64,000 nt of DNA, taken from NCBI RefSeq assembly GCF_016615815.1, contig NZ_CP067112.1, forward strand, positions 2,728,001 to 2,792,000, read 5' to 3'. Source of the stretch: Luteimonas sp. MC1572. GTDB lineage: Bacteria > Pseudomonadota > Gammaproteobacteria > Xanthomonadales > Xanthomonadaceae. A model generated the notes under the pieces. That model made no database searches, was not told the DNA's origin, and was given only the letters and a program-made list of their open reading frames with translations. Numbering within the stretch: the first letter of the stretch is position 1; the number at the start of each line of letters is the position of its first letter. Positions 44,145-53,018 of this stretch are shown here, in pieces. Position numbers and translations under genes: made by a program.

Positions 44145-44150
44145 TACAAT
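44145..44150 (+). promoter_or_regulatory. -10 box TACAAT, six bases before ATG (leaderless?)
   Basis: CCTACAAT is followed by CGGCCG and then the ATG of the TsaC-like gene at 44157. There is no Shine-Dalgarno sequence. Same six-base spacing as the boxes before the LpxL-like acyltransferase gene, priA and the GT2 gene at 33569. Confidence 0.5.
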
Positions 44151-44156
44151 CGGCCG

Positions 44157-44726
44157 ATGCCGTCGCCGCCCGACACCGACCTCGCCCTTGCCGTCGCCAC
44201 CGTGCGCCGCGGCGGCGTGATCGCGTGTCCGACCGAGGCCGTCTGGGGGCTGGGCTGCGACCCGTTCGACGAGGCCGCGGTGTCGCGCCTGCTGGCAATC
44301 AAGCATCGCGACGTCGCCAAGGGCCTGATCCTCGTCGCGTCGGATCCCGGCCAGCTGGATGGCCTGGTCGACTGGGACGCCCTGCCCGCCGCGAACCGCG
44401 CTGCAGTGCTCGCCTCCTGGCCAGGGCCGAATACCTGGGTGCTGCCGGCCCTGCCTGCCGTACCGCGCTGGATCACCGGCGACCACGACACCGTGGCCGT
44501 CCGCGTCAGTGCCCATCCGCTGCTGGCGGCGCTGTGCCGCGGGGTCGGGCGGCCGCTGGTGTCGACCAGTGCCAACGCCGCGGGAGAGCCGCCGGCGCGC
44601 ACCCTCGCCGAGCTCGCACCGGCGCTGCTCGAGGCCGTCGACGCCGTGCTGCCAGGTGACACCGGCGGCCTGGAGCGGCCGACGACGATCCGTGACGCCC
44701 GCAGTGGGGCCGCCTTGCGCGACTAG
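44157..44726 (+). CDS. tsaC: TsaC/YrdC-family L-threonylcarbamoyladenylate synthase
   Basis: This 189-residue protein has the YrdC-fold signatures: GVIACPTEAVWGLGCDPF (about 20-37), LLAIKHRDVAKGLILV with the conserved KxR-type Lys, NTWVLP, VAVRVSAHPLLAALC, and STSANAAGEPPART. It makes threonylcarbamoyl-AMP for t6A37 of tRNA. The start at 44157 lies six bases after a -10 box, supporting a leaderless mRNA. Confidence 0.93.
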   Translation: MPSPPDTDLALAVATVRRGGVIACPTEAVWGLGCDPFDEAAVSRLLAIKHRDVAKGLILVASDPGQLDGLVDWDALPAANRAAVLASWPGPNTWVLPALPAVPRWITGDHDTVAVRVSAHPLLAALCRGVGRPLVSTSANAAGEPPARTLAELAPALLEAVDAVLPGDTGGLERPTTIRDARSGAALRD

Positions 44727-44816
44727 TCGCGCTGCCGCAGTGCGTCGTGCGTTCCGCCCGCGCCGGGCCTAGGATCGGCCTCCCGCCGGCACGGGCCGAC
44801 GATGCAAGGACATGCC

Positions 44817-45434
44817 ATGAACACGACCCACCGCTGCGGCCTGGCCCTGGTGCTGGCCTGTGCACTGCCCCTGTCGATGGCGGCCGAACCCCCGGCCACC
44901 GGCGCCCCGGCCATGACCGCCGAACAGAAAGCGATGATGGACGCCTGGACCAAGGCGGGGACGCCGGGCGCCGAGCATGCCCGCCTCGGCGAACAGCTCG
45001 CCGGGACGTGGAATGCCACCATGTCGATGTGGATGGATCCCGCCGCGCCCCCGATGACCGAGACGGGCACATCGACCAACTCCATGGTGCTGGACGGGCG
45101 CCACGTGCACATGGCGTTCAAGGGCCAGTTCATGGGCCAGCCGTTCACCGGCTTCGGCACCACCGGCTACGACAACACCCTGCGCCGCTACACCTCCACC
45201 TGGGTCGACAACATGTCGACCGCAGTGATGATTGCGCTGGGCGACTACGACGCGGCCACCGGCACCTACACCTTCCGCAGCGAGATGGCGGACCCCGCGG
45301 CCGGTGGCAAGCCGATCCCGATACGGGAAACCCTCCAGATCATCGACGCCGACAACCATGTGATGGAGATGTTCGAGACCCGCGACGGCGCGGAGGCGCG
45401 CACGATGCGCATCGAGTACCGCCGCGCGAAGTGA
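44817..45434 (+). CDS. Secreted DUF1579 family protein
   Basis: This 205-residue protein has a signal peptide (RCGLALVLACALPLSMAAE). The domain carries GTWNATMSMWMDP, TSTNSMVLDGRHVHMAFKGQFMGQPFTGFG and GYDNTLRRYTSTWVDNMST, the DUF1579 pattern of a lipocalin-like beta-barrel. AAGGA lies 6 bases before the ATG. Its role is unknown; ligand binding in the periplasm is a guess from the fold. Confidence 0.85.
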   Translation: MNTTHRCGLALVLACALPLSMAAEPPATGAPAMTAEQKAMMDAWTKAGTPGAEHARLGEQLAGTWNATMSMWMDPAAPPMTETGTSTNSMVLDGRHVHMAFKGQFMGQPFTGFGTTGYDNTLRRYTSTWVDNMSTAVMIALGDYDAATGTYTFRSEMADPAAGGKPIPIRETLQIIDADNHVMEMFETRDGAEARTMRIEYRRAK

Positions 45435-45542
45435 TCCACGCATGCCGCCGCATAGCGCAGGCGGGCTCACTTTCGTGAACAATCGCCGCCGGGCAGGCAG
45501 GCGCCCGGCGGCACCGTCCCGACGAAGGTGCAAGATGTGGCC

Positions 45543-46325
45543 ATGACCCGGCTCTCCATCCCCGTGTCGATCCTGCTCGCACTGGCCGGCATGTCCGCCG
45601 CGCATGCGGCGCCGCCCGCGCGCGAGGTCACGATCTACCGCTGCGTGGGTGCGGATGGCGAGGTCGTGATCGGCAACCAGCCGTGCGCCGCGGGCGAACA
45701 GCAGCAGGTGCGCACCATGGTCCGGCCGGTGGACGCCATTGCACCTGCCGCAAAGGCATTGCCACCCGCTGCCGCCGACGCGCCGCCTGCGCCGGTGCGG
45801 ATCGTGATCGTTGCGCCGGCCGCGCCCACCTACGAATGCACGCGCCCCGACGGCAGTCGCTACGAGAGCGACAACGGCAGCGGCGAACCGCGTTGGGTGC
45901 CAGAGTGGTCCACCGGATATCCGATCGCGATCGGCGCGGACCCGCACGGGCGCCCCGGTGGTGCGCGCGGCGACTTCGCCACGCGCGGCGCCACCGTGAC
46001 CGCGCGCGATGGCGGATTGAGCGTACCCATGCGCAGCGACATCAGTATCCCGGCCAATCCGCCTCGTCCACCGGTCGATATCGGCCGACCACGCCCCCCG
46101 CCCCACCCAGGCCACGGACATGTCCTGTCGGGCTACGGCGGCGGCAACTGGGAATACGACAGCTGCGAGCCGCTGCCGCAGGCCGAAGCCTGCGCGCGCC
46201 TGCGCGACCGCCGCGACGCGCTGCGCACGCGGTTCTTCAACGCACAGCAGGTCGAGCGCGATACCCTGCGCGTCGAAGAGCGCGGGCTCAACGCCCGCAT
46301 CGACAGCGACTGCAGGACGTATTGA
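45543..46325 (+). CDS. Secreted DUF4124-like protein, Pro-rich
   Basis: This 260-residue protein starts MTRLSIPVSILLALAGM with a signal peptide ending AHAA. Residues about 30-50 (EVTIYRCVGADGEVVIGNQPC) are a DUF4124-like motif with two Cys. A Pro/Ala-rich linker, a second Cys segment (TYECTRPDGSRYESD), and a C-terminal helical region with Cys residues (SCEPLPQAEACARLRDRRDALRTRF) follow. The stop TGA shares a base with the ATG of the next gene (TGATG). The neighbouring gene encodes a paralogue. The function is unknown; periplasmic disulfide-bonded protein likely. Confidence 0.8.
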   Translation: MTRLSIPVSILLALAGMSAAHAAPPAREVTIYRCVGADGEVVIGNQPCAAGEQQQVRTMVRPVDAIAPAAKALPPAAADAPPAPVRIVIVAPAAPTYECTRPDGSRYESDNGSGEPRWVPEWSTGYPIAIGADPHGRPGGARGDFATRGATVTARDGGLSVPMRSDISIPANPPRPPVDIGRPRPPPHPGHGHVLSGYGGGNWEYDSCEPLPQAEACARLRDRRDALRTRFFNAQQVERDTLRVEERGLNARIDSDCRTY

Positions 46326-46987
46326 TGCTTCCAATCCATTTCCGCCGCCTCGCATTGGCGGCGCTGTTCGCCGCGGGCCTGCCGGCCTCGGCCGCCGACG
46401 TGGTGATCTACCGCTGCACCGACGCCAGCGGCGCGCTCACCGTGCAGAACGACGAGCCCTGCCCCAAGGGCAGCCGCCAGGAGCGCACGGTGGTGCAGCC
46501 ACCGCCGCCCATGCCCACCTATGTGCCGCACACGGCGGAACCGGCGCCGGTGCCGACGCGTGCGGAAGCCGCGGCCGCCGTGGATACGCCAGCGCCGCCG
46601 ACGCAGCCGCGGCCGGTCGCGCCCAGGCCGTCGCAGATCGCCGACGCCGACCGCCTGCCGCCGCCGCCCATCTTCCGCTGCAACACCCCGGACAACGACA
46701 GCTACATCAGCGAAGCGGCCGAGCCCAAGCCGCGCTGCGTGCGCCTGCAGACGGTCGGGCATGACGGCGACCCGAGCCGCGGCGCAGGGGCGGCCTGCGA
46801 GATGACATACGACCAGTGCGAGCGCGTTCCGGACGGCGCGGCCTGCGACGGCTGGCGCCAGCGCGGGCGCGAGATCGAATCGTCGTGGCGCTATGCGCGC
46901 GGCAACGACCGGCGACCACTGCAGCAGGAGTTCGCGCGCGTGGCGACCATCCTTGCCGACACCACCTGCGGCCTTCCGGCCAACTGA
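46325..46987 (+). CDS. Secreted DUF4124-like protein, paralogue
   Basis: This 220-residue protein has a signal peptide (LALAALFAAGLPASA) then DVVIYRCTDASGALTVQNDEPC, the same motif as the preceding gene, a Pro-rich linker with a second Cys segment (PIFRCNTPDNDSYIS), and a Cys-containing helical end (CEMTYDQCERVPDGAACDGWRQRGREIESSWRY). Order and spacing of domains match its neighbour, so this is a tandem duplication that has diverged. It is translationally coupled via TGATG. It converges with the glutathionylspermidine-synthase-like gene. Confidence 0.8.
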   Translation: MLPIHFRRLALAALFAAGLPASAADVVIYRCTDASGALTVQNDEPCPKGSRQERTVVQPPPPMPTYVPHTAEPAPVPTRAEAAAAVDTPAPPTQPRPVAPRPSQIADADRLPPPPIFRCNTPDNDSYISEAAEPKPRCVRLQTVGHDGDPSRGAGAACEMTYDQCERVPDGAACDGWRQRGREIESSWRYARGNDRRPLQQEFARVATILADTTCGLPAN

Positions 46988-47009
46988 TCGGCGAAGCCGG
47001 GCGCGCTGA

Positions 47010-48209
47010 TCAGGCTTCGATCGCGCCGGCCGCGCCGGGGTCTTCGACGATCGCATGCGGCACGAAGCGCGAGGTGTCTTGGGTGACCAGGGTCGCGTCC
47101 TCGCGCACGCCGACGCCGCAGGCGCGGTCGGCGACGATCCAGCTGCCGACCAGCGGATAGTTGCCGTCGAAGCACGGCAGCGGATGGTAGGCCTGGACGA
47201 TGCCGGGGCCATCCGCGTACGGGCCGGGCGTGCTGATGCGCTCGCCGTCGGCGGTGACGATGTCGATGTTGGCGCCTTCGCGCGAGAACAGCGGCTTGCG
47301 CACGAACCCCGGCGGCGGCACCTCGCCCTGCACGGTCTCGAAGCGCGCCTCGAGCAGGTTCGGATGGCCGCGGTGGCGCTCCCACAGCAGCGGCAGCACG
47401 CCCTTGTTGCTGAGGATCGCCTTCCACGGCGGCTCCAGCAGCTGCATGGTGTTGGCGACCAGGCTCGGCCCGAATTCCTCTTCCATCATGAACTCGAGCG
47501 GATACAGCTTGAACAGCGTCTGGATGACGGTGTCGTCGGCGTCGGTGAACCAGCCGTCGGCGCTGAGGCCGATGTCCTCGACCGCGACCAGCGCGGTGTC
47601 GATGCCCGCCTGGTGGGCGCAGTCGCGCATGTACAGCACGGTGGCCTGGTCCTCTTCCGACTCGCGCACCGCGGCGAAATGCACGCGCGCGCCGATGCGC
47701 TGCTGCATCGCGAGCGTCGCGAAGGTCTCGCACAGGACTTCCTGGATGCCGTTGTACTGGTCGCTGCCGGCCGGCAGTGCACCCGACGCGATCTGCTGCT
47801 CCAGCCACAGCCACTGGAAGTACGCCGACTCGTACAGCGACGTCGGCGTGTCGTAGTTGAGTTCGTAGAGCTTGGCCGGGCCGCGACCGTCGTAGGCGAG
47901 GTCGATGCGTCCGTAGAGATGCGGGTCGCCGTTGCGCCACGACGATGCGATCCAGTCCCAGTACATCGGCGGCACGTGCAGCTTCGCCAGCAGCTCCTCG
48001 CTGCCGACCACCTCGTCGACCAGCGCCATCGCCATGTCGTGGATGGCCTGGCTCGGCTGCTCGATGTCGTCCTCCACCTGGCGCAGGCTGAACGCGTAGT
48101 ACGCCGACTCGTCCCAGTAGGGCGAGCCGTCGATGGTGTGGAAACGGAAGCCGAGCGACTCGGCCTGCTGCTTCCAGTCCGCGCGCGGCGCGATCGCGAT
48201 GCGCCGCAT
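47010..48209 (-). CDS. yjfC: Glutathionylspermidine synthase-like ATP-grasp protein (YjfC)
   Basis: This 399-residue protein corresponds to the ATP-grasp synthetase part of GspS without the amidase domain: SPYWDESAYYAFSL (about 29-42), GRIDLAYDGRGPAKLYELNYDTPTSLYE, FTDADDTVIQTLFKLYPLEFM, SNKGVLPLLW, FVRKPLFSREGANI and GSWIVADRACGVGVRE. It is the last gene of a yjfIJKLMC-type operon, one base after the DUF1190 gene. It probably ligates a peptide or polyamine carboxyl in an ATP-dependent way; the true substrate is unknown. Confidence 0.87.
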   Translation of the reverse strand: MRRIAIAPRADWKQQAESLGFRFHTIDGSPYWDESAYYAFSLRQVEDDIEQPSQAIHDMAMALVDEVVGSEELLAKLHVPPMYWDWIASSWRNGDPHLYGRIDLAYDGRGPAKLYELNYDTPTSLYESAYFQWLWLEQQIASGALPAGSDQYNGIQEVLCETFATLAMQQRIGARVHFAAVRESEEDQATVLYMRDCAHQAGIDTALVAVEDIGLSADGWFTDADDTVIQTLFKLYPLEFMMEEEFGPSLVANTMQLLEPPWKAILSNKGVLPLLWERHRGHPNLLEARFETVQGEVPPPGFVRKPLFSREGANIDIVTADGERISTPGPYADGPGIVQAYHPLPCFDGNYPLVGSWIVADRACGVGVREDATLVTQDTSRFVPHAIVEDPGAAGAIEA

Positions 48210-48210
48210 G

Positions 48211-48762
48211 TCAGCTGCCGCCGCGCGAACCGAACGTGCCGCGCGCCGCCGCGCGCGAGCCGAAGCCGGCACGCGACACGGTGATCGCGCGCGCCGGCGT
48301 GGCGATGCTGCCGCGCTTGCCGGTGACCGGCCCGGTCTGGCGGCTGACGGCATCGCCGCCGGCGTTCCTGTAGCCACCGCCGCGATAGTCGCGGTACAGC
48401 GGTGCGCCGCCCGCCACCTGGCGCGCGCCGGTGTTGCTGAAGCCGCCCGCCAGCGCGTAGCCAAGCAGGAATCCGCCCATCGGCGGCGAGTAATACGTGC
48501 GTCCTTCCTCGCGCGCCGGCTGGCAGCTGCCGAAATCGCTCTCGCACTGCATCGCATCCTCGTAGCGCGGCGCAACCTGCGCATGCTTGGCCACGGCGTC
48601 GCGGTACGCGGTTTCACACTGAGCCACGTCGACCTGCTGCGAGCGGCAGTCGTCGATTGAATTGAGCACCACGCCGGTGGGCTCGGACTCGCAGGCCGCC
48701 AGCCCGATGGGCATCGCCACCGCCATCAGAGTGAGCCGCAGGTTGCTGGATCGCTTCTTCAT
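48211..48762 (-). CDS. yjfM: DUF1190 lipoprotein (YjfM/YgiB-like)
   Basis: This 183-residue protein has a lipoprotein signal (LRLTLMAVAMPIGLAAC; Cys24). The mature part has SIDDCRSQQVDVAQCETAYRDA, YEDAMQCESDFGSC, SPPMGGFLLGYALAGG and a Gly/Arg/Ser-rich tail (FGSRAAARGTFGSRGG). This is the DUF1190 pattern of YgiB and YjfM. Position +2 is Glu. It is located between the DUF350 and YjfC-like genes. Confidence 0.88.
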   Translation of the reverse strand: MKKRSSNLRLTLMAVAMPIGLAACESEPTGVVLNSIDDCRSQQVDVAQCETAYRDAVAKHAQVAPRYEDAMQCESDFGSCQPAREEGRTYYSPPMGGFLLGYALAGGFSNTGARQVAGGAPLYRDYRGGGYRNAGGDAVSRQTGPVTGKRGSIATPARAITVSRAGFGSRAAARGTFGSRGGS

Positions 48763-48772
48763 GGCAGGTTCC

Positions 48773-49180
48773 TCACGGCGTGATCGCGGCGGCGTTGACC
48801 AGGCCCATGCTGATCGCGATGGCGGCGCTGAAGATGCCGGCGGAGACCACGTTGTCATCGATCTGCTTCGACAGCGTGCCGCTGGCGATGCGCGCCACCA
48901 GGAATGCCAGCACCTGCACCACCGCGGCCACCAGGCCCCAGATCAGCGCGTCGAGCAGACTGACCGAATGGCTGATCGCCGAATGCACCGGCAACGCCAG
49001 GCCTACCAGGCTGCCTCCGAACGCCACCGCGGCGGCGGTATTGCCGGCGCGGATCAGCTTGATCTCGCTGTGCGGCGTCACCAGCAGGACGATCGTGGCG
49101 GCGACGAACATCACGCCGAGGCCGGCGCCGAAGTAGGTGAGGAACGCGAGGAAGCTGTCGAGCGTGATGGCCTGTTGCAT
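48773..49180 (-). CDS. yjfL: DUF350 membrane protein (YjfL)
   Basis: This 135-residue protein has four membrane helices (about residues 12-34, 44-66, 77-99, 112-134), with Asp and Ser within or at the ends. This is the DUF350/YjfL pattern. DUF350 proteins appear with PspA-like proteins and DUF1190 in the same operon. Its activity is unknown; a small transporter or membrane sensor has been suggested from the shape only. Confidence 0.88.
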   Translation of the reverse strand: MQQAITLDSFLAFLTYFGAGLGVMFVAATIVLLVTPHSEIKLIRAGNTAAAVAFGGSLVGLALPVHSAISHSVSLLDALIWGLVAAVVQVLAFLVARIASGTLSKQIDDNVVSAGIFSAAIAISMGLVNAAAITP

Positions 49181-49213
49181 CGGAAATCCTTGAGGGTCGG
49201 GCGCCGCGGCGCC

Positions 49214-49888
49214 TCAGGTGATGTCGAGGTCGGCGATGGTGAGCTCCACGCCGACCGAATAGGTGATGCTGAAGTCGGCGGGGCCGGAATCCTCGGCAGA
49301 CACCAGCAGCAGTTCCTGGCGCGACAGTTCCGGCACGTCGCGGCTGTAGAGCATCGCGTAGTGGGTGAGGTCGTCGTCGCGGCGCGGCGGCTGGTGCCGG
49401 TACAGCACTTCGTCATAGACCATCGGCGGAATGCGTTCATCGCCCGCCGTAGTCTGCGTGGCACGGGTCCAGCGGTGGCCGGCATAGTCGATGCCGGCGG
49501 CGCCGAGGTGCGCGTCGCCGGTCACGAAGCGCTGGAACGCCGCCTTGTCCGGCGGATGCACGGTCTCGTGGAAGATGAAGCCCTGGATGCCGTCGACGTC
49601 ACCGGACACGGTGCTGACCTGCAGGAACGCGTCGTCGTCGAGATAGAAGCGGTGCAGCGCGTAGCCGTCGCCGAGATCGATGTGGCCGTAGCAGGGCACG
49701 CCCTGGTAGCCGCCCGGCAGCTCCTCGGTCATGACACCCGGCGCGACGCCGTACATGGTGCGGTCGAACTGCAGGCGGCCGCCGACGCGCAGGCCAAGCG
49801 GCGGCGCGTGCGCGAGCTCGCCCGGGCCGGGCAGCGCCGCTGCGGGCGCGGCCGGCCTGCGTCCGAGCAGCCTGTCCAGCAATCCCAC
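49214..49888 (-). CDS. yjfK: DUF2491 protein (YjfK)
   Basis: This 224-residue protein uses a GTG start (VGLLDRLLGRRPA) preceded by AGGTAGGC. The domain includes LGLRVGGRLQFD, GYQGVPCYGHIDLGDGYALHRFYLDDDAFLQV and RRDDDLTHYAMLYSR, the DUF2491/YjfK pattern. It lies between the PspA-like and DUF350 genes. No membrane segment is visible; the function is unknown. Confidence 0.87.
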   Translation of the reverse strand: MGLLDRLLGRRPAAPAAALPGPGELAHAPPLGLRVGGRLQFDRTMYGVAPGVMTEELPGGYQGVPCYGHIDLGDGYALHRFYLDDDAFLQVSTVSGDVDGIQGFIFHETVHPPDKAAFQRFVTGDAHLGAAGIDYAGHRWTRATQTTAGDERIPPMVYDEVLYRHQPPRRDDDLTHYAMLYSRDVPELSRQELLLVSAEDSGPADFSITYSVGVELTIADLDIT

Positions 49889-49895
49889 GGCGTGC

Positions 49896-50663
49896 CTACC
49901 TGCGCTTGTCGAACAGCGACTCGGCAGCCAGCAGCTTCTGCGCGTCGGCCGAGGCCGGGCTGTCCAGCACGATGGCGTCCTGCGGCTTGCGGAAGCGCTC
50001 GAGGATGCCGTCGACATTGGACGGGTCGTGCACCAGGCCGGCCTGTGCCAGGCGGGACTTCAGGTCGCCGTCGCCGGTCTCCTGCTCGAGCTGGTGCGCG
50101 GCTTCGAAGCGCGCGCCCTGCTCTTCCTGGCGCTGCTTGATGCGCTCCAGCGAATCCAGTGCGGTACCGATCTTGCTATTGGCGCCGGAATGCCGCGCCG
50201 ACACCGCCGACTGCGCGCGCTGCACGGCCTCGGTCGCTTTCACGGTATCGATCTGCTGCTTCAGGCGCGTCAGCTGGGTCTCGGTGCTGCGGATCGCGGT
50301 CTTCAGCGAACCGATGCTGCTGTCGAGGCTCTGCACGTTGTCGGCTTCGGCCTGCAGGTCGCGCTCGACGTCGGACAGCTTGGTCGCGACCTCGCGGGCG
50401 AGGCCCTCGTCGCCCTTGGCCAGCGCGCCCTGCACGTAGCCTTCGTATTCGCGGCGCTTGTCGAGCAGCGCGCTGCCGCGGTTGGCAGCCAGCTGGCGCT
50501 GCGCCATCACCTTGGTCAGCTCCTGCTTCGATTTCGCGAGCTCGGAGGTGCTGTCGCGCAGCTCCTGGTCGAGGATGCGGATCGCGTTCTTGTCGACCAC
50601 GGCCTGGCCGGCCTCGTTGGCCGTGCCGCGGAACAGGGTGAAGATCTTGGCGAGGATGCTCAT
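49896..50663 (-). CDS. yjfJ: PspA/IM30-family protein (YjfJ)
   Basis: This 255-residue protein starts MSILAKIFTLFRGTANEAGQ (amphipathic N-terminal helix) and continues as an almost uninterrupted coiled coil (LRDSTSELAKSKQELTKVMAQR ... LKTAIRSTETQLTRLKQQID), the PspA/ESCRT-III-like fold. It is expected to bind stressed membrane from the cytoplasmic side. It overlaps the DUF2170 stop by 4 bases. Confidence 0.92.
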   Translation of the reverse strand: MSILAKIFTLFRGTANEAGQAVVDKNAIRILDQELRDSTSELAKSKQELTKVMAQRQLAANRGSALLDKRREYEGYVQGALAKGDEGLAREVATKLSDVERDLQAEADNVQSLDSSIGSLKTAIRSTETQLTRLKQQIDTVKATEAVQRAQSAVSARHSGANSKIGTALDSLERIKQRQEEQGARFEAAHQLEQETGDGDLKSRLAQAGLVHDPSNVDGILERFRKPQDAIVLDSPASADAQKLLAAESLFDKRR

Positions 50664-51076
50664 GCGGTCACCAGGTACGTCTGCAGGGTTTCAATGGCGT
50701 CGATGGCGTTGACGCCGAGGGTGCGGATCTCGTGGACGATCTGCTCGCCGGTGGAGTCGGCCGACAGCTCGCCGAACACCACGTAGACATCCTGGCCGTC
50801 GACGGTGGCCAGGCCGAGGTTCGACAGCGGGTTGATCGGGTTCAGGCGCATGCAGGCGTCGTTGAACGCGGCGCGGTCGCGCACCTGCGCGCCGGTGACC
50901 AGCGGCGTCGAGCAGTACACCTGGTGCTCGCTTGCGACCAGGGTCACCTCGAGATCACCGGCGTCGGCGAGGACGACCTGGAGCGTGGTCTCGGTGTCGT
51001 CGAGGGTGGCGACGCGGTCGGCGCCGAAGGCGTCGGCGAGGATCTGGTGGAGCTGTTCGCGGGTCCAGTGCGACAT
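50660..51076 (-). CDS. yjfI: DUF2170 protein (YjfI)
   Basis: This 138-residue protein has WTREQLHQILADAFG, LVASEHQVYCSTPLV, MRLNPINPLSNLGLATVDGQDVYVVFGELSADS and an EIRTLGVNAIDAIE end, the DUF2170/YjfI pattern. It is the first gene of the operon and overlaps yjfJ by 4 bases. A possible -10 (CATACT) lies about 35 bases upstream of the ATG. Function unknown. Confidence 0.87.
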   Translation of the reverse strand: MSHWTREQLHQILADAFGADRVATLDDTETTLQVVLADAGDLEVTLVASEHQVYCSTPLVTGAQVRDRAAFNDACMRLNPINPLSNLGLATVDGQDVYVVFGELSADSTGEQIVHEIRTLGVNAIDAIETLQTYLVTA

Positions 51077-51202
51077 GGGCGGTCCTGTGCAATGAGGGAC
51101 AGGCGCAAGTATGGGGCAACCCGCCCCCGCACCGCAGGGAAACGCAGCGTCCCGGGCGCACGCCCGGTATTCATTTTCCGCGTCGTCGGCGGCGGCTTCC
51201 GG

Positions 51203-51556
51203 TCAGCCGCCGAGCTTGCTGCGGAACGCGAAATACACCGCGCCGACCATGCACAGCGCCGCCCACAGGTAGTCCAGCTTCAGCGGCTCCTTCAGGTAGA
51301 ACAGCGCGAACGGCACGAACACCGCCAGGGTGATCACTTCCTGCAGGATCTTCAGCTGCGCGATCGAGAACACGGTGTAGCCGATGCGGTTGGCCGGCAC
51401 CTGGAACATGTATTCGAAGAACGCGATACCCCAGCTGGCCAGCGCGGCCACGATCCAAGGTTTGTGCGACAGCTCCTTGAGATGCGCGTACCAGGCGAAC
51501 GTCATGAACACGTTGCTCAGCAGGAGCAGCGCGATGGTCAGCGAGGTTGCACGCAT
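51203..51556 (-). CDS. DUF486 small four-helix membrane protein (DMT-like)
   Basis: This 117-residue protein has four membrane helices with WYAHLKELSHKPW, GIAFFEYMFQVPANRIGY and LKILQEVITLAVFVPF, the DUF486 signature of the drug/metabolite transporter superfamily (small subgroup). The substrate is unknown. It ends with ALCMVGAVYFAFRSKLGG. A TATCAT box lies upstream. Confidence 0.92.
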   Translation of the reverse strand: MRATSLTIALLLLSNVFMTFAWYAHLKELSHKPWIVAALASWGIAFFEYMFQVPANRIGYTVFSIAQLKILQEVITLAVFVPFALFYLKEPLKLDYLWAALCMVGAVYFAFRSKLGG

Positions 51557-51632
51557 GGCGCGGGGTGCCCGTGGCGGTGGATCAGGCTGGAAATGATACG
51601 TCCGGCACGGCGCGCAGGCGCATGCCCGGCTT

Positions 51633-52205
51633 TCAGCGCATCAGTGGCGGGAGCACGTGGTACAGCACGCCGCAGGCGGCGCCCAGCAGCGCCCCGGCCA
51701 CCACATCCGCACGCGTGTGCCGCCGCAGCTGCAGCCGCGACCACGCCACCAGGCACGCGAGTACGAGCAGCACCACCGTCACCGCGGCGTGCGGCCAGGC
51801 GATGCCGGCGGCGAACAGCGCGAAGCCGACGTGCAGCGACGCCTTCAGCCGATGGCGGAGCAGGTGCCCGCCGACCACCAGCAGGCCCGCCAGCGCGAAC
51901 GCGACCACCAGTGCAGGCGGCGCGTGCACCAGATGGCCGGCCACCGCCAGGGTGAGCATCAGCGCGCCCGCGAAGACGTTGAACTCGGCGCGCTCGTGGC
52001 GCGCGGACGCGTCCACGTGCGCCCACCTCCCCGACCGCGTCCGCACCACCGTGAAGGCCACCACGACCAGGGCGACGGCGGCGGTGGCCAGCACGATGCC
52101 CATGACGGTGCGCGGCGCTGCGTCACCGCCCGCGGCGGCCACGCCCGCCGCCAGCGTCATCACCGCGGCCGGGTGGCCGATGATCGACACCGCGCGCGCG
52201 GCCAT
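51633..52205 (-). CDS. PAP2-superfamily membrane phosphatase-like protein
   Basis: This protein of about 190 residues has five to six membrane helices. The phosphatase site is partly visible: HRLKASLHVGFALFAAG in the middle and AWSRLQLRRHTRADVVAGALLG near the C-terminus, matching SRxxxxxHxxxD of PAP2. The first motif (KX6RP) is not clear. Possible substrates are undecaprenyl diphosphate or phosphatidyl phosphates. The ATG at 52205 (MAARAVSIIG) is preferred; an in-frame start at 52265 would overlap the SDR stop. Confidence 0.7.
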   Translation of the reverse strand: MAARAVSIIGHPAAVMTLAAGVAAAGGDAAPRTVMGIVLATAAVALVVVAFTVVRTRSGRWAHVDASARHERAEFNVFAGALMLTLAVAGHLVHAPPALVVAFALAGLLVVGGHLLRHRLKASLHVGFALFAAGIAWPHAAVTVVLLVLACLVAWSRLQLRRHTRADVVAGALLGAACGVLYHVLPPLMR

Positions 52206-52236
52206 GTGCACCGCGCCGGCGCCCGCACCGGCCACC

Positions 52237-53013
52237 TCAGAATCCGTACTGCAGGAACCCGCCATCCACGGCGATGCATTCGCCAGTGACGTAGCCCGAC
52301 GCCGGCAGGCACAGGAACGCCACCGCCGCCGCGACTTCCTCCGGCTCGCCGATGCGACCCATCGGCGTGCGCATCAGCACCTCGTCGAGGTAGTCGGGAT
52401 CAGCCAGGCTCGGCGATGTGCGGCGGGTGCGGATATACCAGGGCGCGACGCAGTTCACGCGGATGCCGTCCTCCGCCCATTCGCAGGCGAGGTTGCGGGT
52501 CATCTGGTGCATCGCGGCCTTGCTCATGCCGTAGGGCGCGCCGGTGCGCACGTGGGTCGAGCCGGACACGCTGCCGACGTTGACGATGCTGCTGGCCGCG
52601 TGCTGCGCGAGCAGCGGATGCGCGTAGCGCGAGAGCTCGAAGGCACTGAACAGGTTGACCTCGAAGATCTCGCGCCACTCGTCTTCGGTGTAGTCCACCG
52701 AAGGCTTGACGAGGTTGCCGCCGGCGTTGTTGACCAGGATGTTGAGGCCTTCGCCCTGGTCCTCGACCCAGTCGAGCAGCTCGCGGCGCTGCTCGTCGTC
52801 GGCGACGTTGGCGATGAAGGCGCGCACCTCGCCGTCGGGATACTCGTCGGCGAGCTCGTCGCGCGCGGCTTCCAGCGCGTCGCCGTCGCGCGCGGCGATC
52901 AGCACGCGCGCACCGAAGCCGAGGAGCTCCGCGGCGATCGCGCGGCCGATGCCGGCGCTGCCGCCGGTGACGAGTGCAAGCTGTCCGTCGAGCCGCCAGC
53001 GCGTGCCGTGCAT
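52237..53013 (-). CDS. Short-chain dehydrogenase/reductase (tropinone-reductase-like)
   Basis: This 258-residue protein has [12 protein letters not shown] (cofactor loop, about 17-28), [18 protein letters not shown] (catalytic Ser), [13 protein letters not shown] (Tyr and Lys), and CVAPWYIRT. The C-terminus [18 protein letters not shown] is standard for classical SDRs. The NAD(P) preference is not clear; Arg43 after [11 protein letters not shown] favours NADP. It lies between sppA and the PAP2-like gene; only five bases separate it from the sppA stop. Confidence 0.9.
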   Translation of the reverse strand: MHGTRWRLDGQLALVTGGSAGIGRAIAAELLGFGARVLIAARDGDALEAARDELADEYPDGEVRAFIANVADDEQRRELLDWVEDQGEGLNILVNNAGGNLVKPSVDYTEDEWREIFEVNLFSAFELSRYAHPLLAQHAASSIVNVGSVSGSTHVRTGAPYGMSKAAMHQMTRNLACEWAEDGIRVNCVAPWYIRTRRTSPSLADPDYLDEVLMRTPMGRIGEPEEVAAAVAFLCLPASGYVTGECIAVDGGFLQYGF

Positions 53014-53018
53014 GCCGC

